A stretch of 56,660 bases of DNA, from positions 193,540 to 250,199 of the forward strand of contig PLCM01000031.1 of NCBI GenBank assembly GCA_003134765.1. The letters are read 5' to 3'. A program made the translations under genes and the position numbers. A model generated the notes under the pieces. That model did no database searches and had not been told where the DNA came from. It saw only the letters and a list, made by a program, of their open reading frames with translations. This DNA comes from Spartobacteria bacterium (GTDB lineage Bacteria > Verrucomicrobiota > Verrucomicrobiia > Chthoniobacterales > UBA10450). This document shows, in pieces, positions 1 to 7,018 of this stretch (position 1 is its first letter; the number at the start of each line of letters is the position of its first letter).

Positions 1-336
1 TTCAAAATTGGAGGTCGCCCAGGAAAGCAATCGATTATAGACCAAGCGCCACCGCCCGGAAGGCGTGGTCAGATAGGGGACCCACCAGATGACGAGTTCG
101 ATGGCAAACAAAACAAAATAGTAGATCAGACCGAAAGTCATGAGCCATCGAACGTGAAAACCGAAACCGATCGGAGGCAGAATCATGAGCAGACCGTTCA
201 CGCTGCACTCCGCGCATCGCTCCCGCCGGTCCAGATGCCGGGCGCCGTTAAACGGAAAAAAATCAAACAGGGTCGTGACCTGATGATATCCGAGCAACAG
301 GAGCTGGCAGAAAACGGCGAACCTTGCGATGAACAT
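1..336 (-). CDS. Partial membrane protein of unknown function
   Basis: An open minus-strand frame runs from an ATG at 336 down to the left edge with no stop, giving 112 residues; the C-terminus is outside the window. The visible part begins MFIARFAVFCQLLLLGYHQV and has hydrophobic stretches near residues 5-20, 48-65 and 67-85, ending in a Trp/Tyr-rich segment (LVIWWVPYL). A Cys pair, C-A-E-C, lies near residue 45. I do not recognise the family; the composition and hydrophobic spacing say integral membrane protein. It is transcribed away from the small His/Cys protein that starts at 514, so 337-513 is a divergent promoter region. The frame is convincing because it stays open, with amphipathic and membrane character, while the overlapping plus-strand frame reads as low-quality sequence. 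Confidence 0.6.
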   Translation of the reverse strand, partial: MFIARFAVFCQLLLLGYHQVTTLFDFFPFNGARHLDRRERCAECSVNGLLMILPPIGFGFHVRWLMTFGLIYYFVLFAIELVIWWVPYLTTPSGRWRLVYNRLLSWATSNFE

Positions 337-513
337 GGCTTCGGAGGTCGCAAAATAGAACACCGCGCACCGCCAGCATCAATTTTTCTCCCTTTGGGTG
401 CCAAAGACAAGACCGCGCTGCAGCCCTCCTCGGGCAGTGAGGGACCGTGCCGGCTACCCCATGCCGGCGAAAATTCTTGCATTGAGGTAGCCCCTCGGAA
501 GATTCTGAGATCG

Positions 514-828
514 ATGGGACAGGAATCGACGCCCGCGCTAATTCGCAGAACGCTGGCCGTCTGGCTCTGCGCTTCGCTTCTTGCGACGCTCGCCATCAGC
601 GCCGTGCCGCAGTGGCACGAGCTGATCCACCTTGATGCCAAGGCGCCGCGGCACGAATGCGCCGTGACCCTCGCCAGTTCTGGGAACTATCAGCAGCCAG
701 CGCCGCTGGTCGCAGCTCCAGTTCCGGTCCTGCAATTCTGTTTTGTCCCGGCGCTGCACCCCGTCTGGGTGGCTTCGCCCTTCATCGGCGCGCACATTCT
801 CGAGCACGCGCCACCCGCGCTCGTCTAG
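514..828 (+). CDS. Small membrane-anchored His/Cys envelope protein (paralogue 1)
   Basis: This 104-residue protein has one N-terminal hydrophobic segment (residues about 12-31) followed by a short exported domain. The upstream frame is open to 154, but the ATG at 514 is preferred because it places the hydrophobic segment near the N-terminus. The exported part contains H-E-L-I-H-L-D-A, then H-E-C-A-V-T, and ends in H-I-L-E-H-A-P-P. The protein at 3713-4033 has the same layout, so the two are paralogues flanking the TonB receptor. The spaced His, Asp and Cys residues suggest periplasmic metal binding. Small DUF2946-like proteins next to copper or zinc TonB receptors are the closest analogy I know; function is inferred. 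Confidence 0.6.
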   Translation: MGQESTPALIRRTLAVWLCASLLATLAISAVPQWHELIHLDAKAPRHECAVTLASSGNYQQPAPLVAAPVPVLQFCFVPALHPVWVASPFIGAHILEHAPPALV

Positions 829-990
829 CACAGTCTCCAGCCGCGTTCTCGCGCGGTGATTTCGGCGTTTCGATTTATCGCGCGCGTCTTGCGGCACGGA
901 TTCCGTGCCCGCCCACCGAACCATTGCGGCCTCGCCTCGCGAGCACCGCAGCAACCCACATCCACAAAATGATTCTTAAAAACTTTATTC

Positions 991-3108
991 ATGAAAAAAT
1001 TTCTAATCACAGCAGGAGCGCTGTTCGCCGGTGCGAGCGTCGCGATTGCTCAGGATGCCGTTCGACCAACGGCCTCAACCACCCCGGCCACCACGGCTGA
1101 GACTGATCGCGTCGTCGTCCAAAGCGAAGAGTTGGACATTTCGCGCGAGCAGATTGTCCCGAGCCTCGGCGCCACCCGTTACACAGTCGGACCCGACCGG
1201 CTGGATTCGCAGGCCCAGGGCGAAAATGCATCCTTCAACCAAACTATTCTGCGCTTCCCCGGCGTGGCGCAGGATTCATTTGGACAACTGCACGTCCGCG
1301 GCGAGCACGCGAACCTGCAATACCGGATCGACGACGTTCTCTTGCCGGAAAGCATTCCGGGCTTCGGTCAGGAACTCGAGACGCGTTTCGCCGACAACAT
1401 CTCTCTCATCACCGGCGCGCTGCCGGCACAGTTCGGTTTTCGCAATACCGGCGTAATCGACATTCACACGAAAAGCGGAGCCGCTTTTCAAACGAGCGAA
1501 GCGTCCATTTACGTCGGAAGTTTCGACACGATCAAGCCGAGCTTCGAGTTCGGGAACGTGACCGGGAAACTCAGCTCCTACGTCTCGACCAGTTATTTAC
1601 ACAGCGGCATCGGGATTGAGAATCCGACCGGCAGCAGCAACCCAATCCACGACAACACCGATCAGTCCAAATTGTTCGGCTATTTCTCCTACATCTTCGA
1701 TGAAACGAGCCGCCTGACGCTGCTTCTCAGCGGCAATCACAGCGACTTCCAGATCCCTAATAATCCGGGGCAAACGGAGGCATTCACCGACATGGGAAGA
1801 TCCACGTTCGATTCGTCGAAACTCGATGAAAACCAGACCGAACAATCCTCCTACCTGATCCTAACCTACCAGAAACAAGTGGACGATTTCAGCATGCAGG
1901 CGTCCATCTTCACGCGCTACAGTTCAGTCTTGTTTCGACCGGATGAGGTCGGCGACTTGATTTTCAACGGTGTCGCTTCGCGCGTGGATCGCGACATTGT
2001 CTCGAACGGGATTGAGTTCGATTCGAGCTACAAGCTTAACGACCAGCACACGGTCCGTGGCGGTTTTCTTTTCAGTGAGCAGCACGCCACCGTCGGCACA
2101 GTCACACTCGTGTTTCCCGTCGACGCAAACGGCAATCAGACGAGCGATGTGCCGGAACGGATCGTCGATAACAGTCAAAAATATGGCTACTTTTACGGTT
2201 TCTATTTGCAGGACGAATGGAAACCGTTCGAGCAACTCACGATTAATTTCGGCGGACGGCTCGACTTCGTAAATGCGTTCTCGAATGAAAATCAACTCAG
2301 TCCGCGACTGAACATTGTCTACGAACCCGTCAAAGGAACGATTATTCACGGCGGCTATGCGCGCTACTTCACGCCACCGCCGTTGGAGAATGTCTCTCAA
2401 AGCACGATCGCGAAGTTCGCCGGGACGACGAATGAATCGGCTATCACCGACAATTCCCCTGTTGCCTCCGAGCGGGCGCATTACTTCGATGTCGGCGTAA
2501 CGCAGAAAGTCGCGGAAGGATTCAACGTCGGAATCGACGGGTTCTATAAAAGTTCGCATTCGACCCTCGACGAGGGCCAATTCGGCCAGGCGCTCATCCT
2601 CTCGTCCTTCAACTACAAGCGCGGCGAAATATACGGCGGCGAAATTACTTCCAGTTATGATCACGGTCCGTTCTCGGCTTATTTGAATGCCGGTTACGAA
2701 TGGGCCCGTGGAACACAGTTTAGCTCCGCCCAATTTCTCTTCGCTCCCGATCAGTTCGCCTACGCCAGCAACCACTGGGTTTTCCTCGACCACGATCAGC
2801 GTGTCACCGGCTCGGCCGGCCTTTCCTACACCTGGAATGATTGGAAAGCGGCGGTTGATGGACTTTACGGAAACGGCCTGCGCCGCGGATTTGCCAACAC
2901 GATGAAGAACCCTCCTTACGAGACTTTCAATCTCAGCCTGCAACGCCGGTTCAAGATCAGCGCAAAGACTTCCGTCGTCGTGCGGTTCGATGCCGTGAAT
3001 TTGTTGGATAAAATTTACCAACTGCGTGACGGCAGCGGCATCGGTGTCCATGCGCCTCAGTTTGGCCAGCGGCGCGGATTCTACGGCACGGTCGCCTTCG
3101 ACTTCTAA
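991..3108 (+). CDS. TonB-dependent outer-membrane receptor
   Basis: This 705-residue protein begins with a signal peptide (MKKFLITAGALFAGASVAIA, cleavage before QDA). A plug domain spans roughly residues 55-165 (LRFPGVAQDSFGQLHVRGEH and the following YRIDDVLLP are typical), followed by a long beta-barrel rich in alternating aromatic strands, ending in a C-terminal Phe (VAFDF), the usual outer-membrane assembly signal. Such receptors import scarce nutrients across the outer membrane using TonB energy. Substrate cannot be read from the sequence. The flanking paralogous His/Cys proteins and the zinc-type permease and ABC genes downstream suggest a metal or metal complex. No clear Shine-Dalgarno sequence precedes the ATG. 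An open C-terminal barrel with no frame breaks indicates an intact gene. Confidence 0.9.
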   Translation: MKKFLITAGALFAGASVAIAQDAVRPTASTTPATTAETDRVVVQSEELDISREQIVPSLGATRYTVGPDRLDSQAQGENASFNQTILRFPGVAQDSFGQLHVRGEHANLQYRIDDVLLPESIPGFGQELETRFADNISLITGALPAQFGFRNTGVIDIHTKSGAAFQTSEASIYVGSFDTIKPSFEFGNVTGKLSSYVSTSYLHSGIGIENPTGSSNPIHDNTDQSKLFGYFSYIFDETSRLTLLLSGNHSDFQIPNNPGQTEAFTDMGRSTFDSSKLDENQTEQSSYLILTYQKQVDDFSMQASIFTRYSSVLFRPDEVGDLIFNGVASRVDRDIVSNGIEFDSSYKLNDQHTVRGGFLFSEQHATVGTVTLVFPVDANGNQTSDVPERIVDNSQKYGYFYGFYLQDEWKPFEQLTINFGGRLDFVNAFSNENQLSPRLNIVYEPVKGTIIHGGYARYFTPPPLENVSQSTIAKFAGTTNESAITDNSPVASERAHYFDVGVTQKVAEGFNVGIDGFYKSSHSTLDEGQFGQALILSSFNYKRGEIYGGEITSSYDHGPFSAYLNAGYEWARGTQFSSAQFLFAPDQFAYASNHWVFLDHDQRVTGSAGLSYTWNDWKAAVDGLYGNGLRRGFANTMKNPPYETFNLSLQRRFKISAKTSVVVRFDAVNLLDKIYQLRDGSGIGVHAPQFGQRRGFYGTVAFDF

Positions 3109-3197
3109 GACTCCATTTGGCCTTTATTCGTCAGCCGCTGGAGTCAGGGTCCGATCCCCTTCTCCGGTTCTTCCTCGGCGCCGACGGATGAGCCACC

Positions 3198-3629
3198 ATG
3201 AAAACGGAAGCGGAAATCGCCAATCATCCCAAGGCGCGCCTGCATCGGGAGCTTGTTGAGAGACTTCGAGCTTCAGGCAGCGCAAAAGGAGCAGAGCAGT
3301 GCTGGATTCGCTTTCAACTCAATCCGCGTCTTTGGAAGCGGATCGTCACCTACGGACTCAGCGCGCCTGAGAAGCAATCACTTTTGAATAAAGTCGCGTT
3401 CCCGGATTTCAACACCGCGGAGGTGGATGCCGCGCTCAAGGCCGGGAATAACCTGCACAAACTGCATGAGCTCGCCTCTGGCCGCGCCTCCATCGCAAAG
3501 GATCCGGCCGGCCACTACAAAATCGGCGCCAAAGGGTTCAAGATCATTCAACACTCCATCGCCCCAAGAGCACCTAGTCGAGCGCAGAAGACGATTCCTG
3601 ATCGTGGCGCCGCTGAGTTTCGATCGTGA
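3198..3629 (+). CDS. Repeat-family hypothetical protein (G-H-Y-K-I-G-A-K-G motif), longest copy
   Basis: This 143-residue reading frame has no family I recognise. Residues about 65-120 (from N-K-V-A-F-P-D-F-N through G-H-Y-K-I-G-A-K-G-F-K-I-I-Q-H) recur in decayed form at 16455-16640 and 22405-22491, so it belongs to a dispersed local repeat family. The upstream half is charged and helical-looking with W-I-R-F and W-K-R-I motifs. The last about 20 codons look like read-through: they run over DNA that matches the 3' end of the dmeF gene on the opposite strand, and the stop seen in the 22.4 kb copy (after L-K-T-N) is out of frame here. It may be a live small protein with an altered tail or a pseudogene in an early stage. 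Confidence 0.45.
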   Translation: MKTEAEIANHPKARLHRELVERLRASGSAKGAEQCWIRFQLNPRLWKRIVTYGLSAPEKQSLLNKVAFPDFNTAEVDAALKAGNNLHKLHELASGRASIAKDPAGHYKIGAKGFKIIQHSIAPRAPSRAQKTIPDRGAAEFRS

Positions 3630-3630
3630 C
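3599..3630 (-). pseudogene. Relic of a dmeF 3' end
   Basis: Read on the minus strand these 32 bases give V-T-I-E-T-Q-R-R-H-D-Q, matching V-T-I-E-T-Q-R-C-H-D-H near the C-terminus of the DmeF-type protein at 22494-23447. By eye 27 of 32 bases agree with 22512-22543. The DNA between it and the G-H-Y-K-I-G repeat also aligns with the corresponding spacer at 22.4-22.5 kb. The rest of the transporter gene is absent, so this looks like the scar of a recombination that removed or replaced a dmeF copy. Confidence 0.5.
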
Positions 3631-3712
3631 TGCAATTTCACATCAGCCGTCCTGGCGTTCGTTTACTAATCATTCTTTGCCAAGGTCCCGGAAGTGCATT
3701 ATACAACGACGA

Positions 3713-4033
3713 ATGACGCGAATTCGCGACATCGCCCGTTGGCGGAAGGCACTCGCTTGCCTGCTCATCAGTGAGTTCCTGATTATAGCTGCGCTCGCCG
3801 GATCCCCGCACCTTCATCAAACGTTCCATCATGATGCCGATCGCGGCGATCATGAGTGCGCCGTGACGGTGATGATTTCGGGTGGGAGCGATGGTTCGCC
3901 CGTGCCGCAACTTCTCGATGCCGGGGCGATTTTTCCCACGCCTTTTAATTTCTCGCCGGAGCTGCCGTCTCAGGATGTAGCTCCTCTCTTTCTTAGTGCT
4001 CACGTCTTCGAGCACGCTCCTCCGCTCAGCTAA
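3713..4033 (+). CDS. Small membrane-anchored His/Cys envelope protein (paralogue 2)
   Basis: This 106-residue protein is the second copy of the family seen at 514-828. It shares an N-terminal hydrophobic anchor (about residues 12-31), then H-L-H-Q-T-F-H-H-D-A-D, then H-E-C-A-V-T-V and a C-terminal H-V-F-E-H-A-P-P. The frame is open from 3626, but the ATG at 3713 gives a protein of the same size and anchor position as its paralogue. The conserved His/Asp/Cys spacing in both copies, with little conservation between, argues for a ligand-binding role, probably a metal ion in the periplasm. It lies downstream of the TonB receptor and upstream of the permease operon. Confidence 0.6.
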   Translation: MTRIRDIARWRKALACLLISEFLIIAALAGSPHLHQTFHHDADRGDHECAVTVMISGGSDGSPVPQLLDAGAIFPTPFNFSPELPSQDVAPLFLSAHVFEHAPPLS

Positions 4034-4165
4034 CAAAGGGTTGGATGGCGATAACGCCCGAGCGCGATTAGCAGGCGTCGCGGGCAGCTAGCATCGCCGT
4101 TTCGTTTGCGGTCGCAGCGTTCGATTGGCGCCCGCTCCCGCTCCTTGAGTTCAGCATGACCGGTT

Positions 4166-5200
4166 ATGAGTTGGTTCACATTTAATTTACAAGACTTCTC
4201 GATCTCGTTTCTGAGCATCCTTTTCGAAGGAGTGCCTTTCATGTTCATCGGCACGCTCCTTTCGGGGATCATCGATGCTTTCGTTCCGTCGGAGACGATG
4301 GAGAAACTTCTCCCGCGAAATCGAATCGCGGCGATCGCGCTGAGCGGAGTCCTTGGCGTGGTTTTTCCGATGTGCGAGTGCGGCGTCGTGCCCGTGATCC
4401 GGCGGCTAATTCGCAAGGGATTGCCGGTCTCGTGCGCGCTGACGTATCTGCTGGCGGCGCCCATCGTTAATCCTATCGTCGCTCTGAGCACCTTTGCCGC
4501 CTTCCGCGGCCAACATCCGGGGATGGTAACCTCGATGCGGCTACTGATGGGATTTGGCGTTGCCTGCGTCTGCGGAATAATTGTCCAACGGATTCCGTCG
4601 CGCGCGTTGCTTAACCGACGAATGCTCGCCGCGCCGCGAAAGCGATCAACCGCTTCTCGTATGCGCGCTGAGCATGCGGTTCTTGCGCTGGATTATGCCG
4701 CATTCTCAGGCGAAAGGAGCGTCGTTTTTCCGGTGTTTTTTCCCCCCGCGGAGATCGTTCATCTGCGCGATGAAGCGCACGCGGAAGAGCGCTTTGGGCA
4801 GAAAATTATCGGCGCGATCCGGTGTGCCGCCTTTGATTTTCTCGACGTAGGATTCTACCTGATCATCGGCGCGGCCATCGCGAGTGTATTCAACACTGCG
4901 ATTAACAAAGAAGTCCTGCTCCCGTTTGCGAGCAACCATCTCCTGGCCACAACCGGAATGATGGTATTAGCCGGATTACTTTCGCTTTGCAGCACGTCCG
5001 ACGCTTTCATCGCCGCGAATTTTCTGACCTTTCCTGTCACCGCGAAACTCGCCTTCATGGTCTTCGGCCCGATGATGGATATGAAGCTGCTGTTCATGTA
5101 CGGGCTGGTGTTTAAGAAGCGCTTTACCTTCATCTTCGCGCTCGGCTTGTTTGTCTTTGTCTTGCTGCTCTGCCTGGCGCTCACGCCTCTCCTGCCATGA
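4166..5200 (+). CDS. Permease of the DUF318 (UPF0718/COG0701) family
   Basis: This 344-residue polytopic membrane protein carries the family hallmark C-E-C-G-V-V-P at residues 70-76, followed by R-R-L-I-R-K-G-L-P and an L-A-A-P-I-V-N-P motif; the second half repeats the membrane pattern (N-K-E-V-L-L-P, S-D-A-F-I-A-A-N-F). Members are predicted permeases; some are linked to arsenic or zinc. Here it is the first gene of a tightly packed run, and its stop overlaps the next start by four bases (ATGA, 5197-5200), indicating translational coupling with the TIGR03943 partner, a pairing common in zinc-responsive loci as I recall. The central loop (residues about 145-210) is long and charged. Substrate is inferred only. 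Confidence 0.85.
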   Translation: MSWFTFNLQDFSISFLSILFEGVPFMFIGTLLSGIIDAFVPSETMEKLLPRNRIAAIALSGVLGVVFPMCECGVVPVIRRLIRKGLPVSCALTYLLAAPIVNPIVALSTFAAFRGQHPGMVTSMRLLMGFGVACVCGIIVQRIPSRALLNRRMLAAPRKRSTASRMRAEHAVLALDYAAFSGERSVVFPVFFPPAEIVHLRDEAHAEERFGQKIIGAIRCAAFDFLDVGFYLIIGAAIASVFNTAINKEVLLPFASNHLLATTGMMVLAGLLSLCSTSDAFIAANFLTFPVTAKLAFMVFGPMMDMKLLFMYGLVFKKRFTFIFALGLFVFVLLLCLALTPLLP

Positions 5201-6258
5201 AACTTTTCGCCCGCATTCTCGCTCCGCTCACTCTTCTCGAATGGGGAGGGATTTTGACTTATTTCTACTTCAGCGGCCGCATCGCTGCGTTTTTGCATCC
5301 GATGTTTCGGCCGCTCGTGCTCGTCACCGGCATTCTTCTCCTGATTACGGCGGTATGTGTTGCGGTTTTTCGCGAGGAAGAATGCGCCCACGAGCACGCG
5401 CATGAGGAAGGCTTACATCAGCACAGCCATTCTCACGGCAGGTTGAGCTTTGGCGGTTTCCTCGCGTTCCTCATCCTGCTTCTACCGCTGGCATTGGCCG
5501 CGAAAATTTCGCCTGACAGTTACGGTGCGAATTTGATCAAGAACCGCGGTTTGGTGGAAGACATTCGCAGCATTCCAGGCGCGGCAAGCTCGTTCGCGAA
5601 ACGGACGAAGGCGAGTGAATCAACCGCCGCCCCGGCAACGTCTGACCAAAAACCTTCCCTGACCATTGCGGCTAACGTCACTCCCTCGTCGCCGCCGAAA
5701 TATATCGGCGTAGAAGAAACTCCAAGCTCGAAGCCGAACCCCAATTCGGAGCCAGCACTACCAACAAATGACTCCGAGCAGGCGACTCCGCCATCGCCCA
5801 ATGCTTCTGCGCCTAACGAGTTCGTCAACGAATTCCTGAAGCCGGACAAGGCCGGTCGCATCAAATGCGAGATTGTCGATCTTCTTTATGCGGCCCAGGA
5901 AGAGTTCACGCGCAAAGATTTCGAGGGGAAAGAGATCGAGTTAGTTGGGCAGCTGGTTCCGTCCAAGCCGAAGGGCGCGACGAAATCGACGGCGCCGGCC
6001 GGCTCATTCAAACTCCTCCGCCTTGTCATGGTTTGTTGCGCCGCCGACGCGATGGCGATTGCGGTGAAGATTGAAACAAAACTGCCACCGATGGAAATCC
6101 GCGACATGCAATGGTTGAAAGTGACTGGACGAGTCCACTACCGGCCGCGCGTGAAAGAGGATTCGGATGAGACCGATTACGGCGATCAACCAGAGCCGGT
6201 CATCGTGGCTGATTCGATCAAGAAAGTCGCCGCGCCCGCGGAAAAGTATCTCTACTAG
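5197..6258 (+). CDS. TIGR03943-family permease partner protein
   Basis: This 353-residue protein has membrane segments near residues 9-27, 38-58 and 86-103, with Y-F-Y-F-S-G-R-I-A-A-F-L-H-P-M-F typical of the TIGR03943 (DUF1980/COG3689) family. Between the second and third segments lies a His/Glu/Cys-rich loop (residues 60-81: ten His or Cys), a likely metal-binding patch. A Pro/Ser/Thr-rich linker leads to a C-terminal domain (about 220-353) with the family's M-V-C-C-A-A-D-A motif. It overlaps the upstream DUF318 permease by four bases and probably forms a complex with it. The pair is plausibly involved in moving zinc or a similar ion, but the substrate is not shown. Confidence 0.85.
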   Translation: MKLFARILAPLTLLEWGGILTYFYFSGRIAAFLHPMFRPLVLVTGILLLITAVCVAVFREEECAHEHAHEEGLHQHSHSHGRLSFGGFLAFLILLLPLALAAKISPDSYGANLIKNRGLVEDIRSIPGAASSFAKRTKASESTAAPATSDQKPSLTIAANVTPSSPPKYIGVEETPSSKPNPNSEPALPTNDSEQATPPSPNASAPNEFVNEFLKPDKAGRIKCEIVDLLYAAQEEFTRKDFEGKEIELVGQLVPSKPKGATKSTAPAGSFKLLRLVMVCCAADAMAIAVKIETKLPPMEIRDMQWLKVTGRVHYRPRVKEDSDETDYGDQPEPVIVADSIKKVAAPAEKYLY

Positions 6259-6268
6259 AGCACTTCAA

Positions 6269-7015
6269 ATGTTCTTCGTTGTTCGATCCACTTTAGTCAT
6301 AGCGATAGCCATCGCTTTGGCTGCGCCACCCGAAATGGCCGAGGCCGGAAATTCGTTTTCAACAGTTGTGATCGATCCGGGACACGGCGGCTTCGATCGA
6401 GGAGGGATTCCTGGCCAGCAGGTGCCTGAAAAAATGGTGGCGCTCGATACGGCTTTGCGTCTGGAAAAAATTTTGCTGCGCGCGGGATTGCGCACCGTGA
6501 TGACGCGCACCAGAGACATTTTTGTTCCCCTGTCTGTCCGAAGCGCGATCGCAAATGCGCAGCGCGATGCGATTTTCGTTAGCATCCACTACAATGCCTC
6601 GCCCCGCCGGAGCGCGCACGGTATTGAGACCTATTCCGAAAACAATCGCGGCGCTGTCCTCGCGGCGCGCATTCAACGGCAGATCATTAGTCGCGTCAGC
6701 ACGGAGAACCGTGGGGTGCGCGCAGCCGAATATTACGTGCTGCGCAATTGCCGGTTGCCCGCGGTGCTCGTCGAATGCGGTTTTCTCACCAATCCAGGCG
6801 AAGCTCAATTGGCGCTTAGACCTGCCTATCGGGAGGAAGTCGCAGAACAGATCGCCGCAGGTATCATTGAGCAACGGCAATTTGCATTTCCTCCGCTCGT
6901 TCGAACTCATCGGCCCGGGCGTTTGGTGCACAGAAACAAGAAACACCGAAAAATCGCCATTTCGGCGAGGCTTGGTGATCCTTCGCCGACTTACCCAACC
7001 GTTAAAGAGAGCTAA
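6269..7015 (+). CDS. N-acetylmuramoyl-L-alanine amidase (Amidase_3)
   Basis: This 248-residue zinc amidase cleaves the bond between MurNAc and L-Ala in peptidoglycan. The start at 6269 is chosen because it gives a clean signal peptide (VVRSTLVIAIAIALAAPPEMA-like) and follows the upstream stop by ten bases; the frame extends further up only by overlapping the previous gene. Family motifs are present: V-V-I-D-P-G-H-G-G (first zinc His), the E in V-P-E-K-M-V-A-L-D, S-I-H-Y-N-A (second His) and L-V-E-C-G-F-L-T-N (catalytic Glu). The C-terminal about 40 residues are basic. Its place inside a metal-transport operon is unusual: it may make room in the wall for an envelope complex or simply be a zinc-using client. 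Confidence 0.88.
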   Translation: MFFVVRSTLVIAIAIALAAPPEMAEAGNSFSTVVIDPGHGGFDRGGIPGQQVPEKMVALDTALRLEKILLRAGLRTVMTRTRDIFVPLSVRSAIANAQRDAIFVSIHYNASPRRSAHGIETYSENNRGAVLAARIQRQIISRVSTENRGVRAAEYYVLRNCRLPAVLVECGFLTNPGEAQLALRPAYREEVAEQIAAGIIEQRQFAFPPLVRTHRPGRLVHRNKKHRKIAISARLGDPSPTYPTVKES

Positions 7016-7018
7016 CCA

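Noticed and set aside
198..954. Minus-strand ORFs over the first small His/Cys protein
   Set aside because: Arg/Ser-rich composition and overlap with a frame that has a clear paralogue elsewhere in the window.
1924..3051. 375-codon minus-strand ORF inside the TonB receptor
   Set aside because: A shadow frame of a gene with signal peptide, plug and barrel features; no recognised motif of its own.
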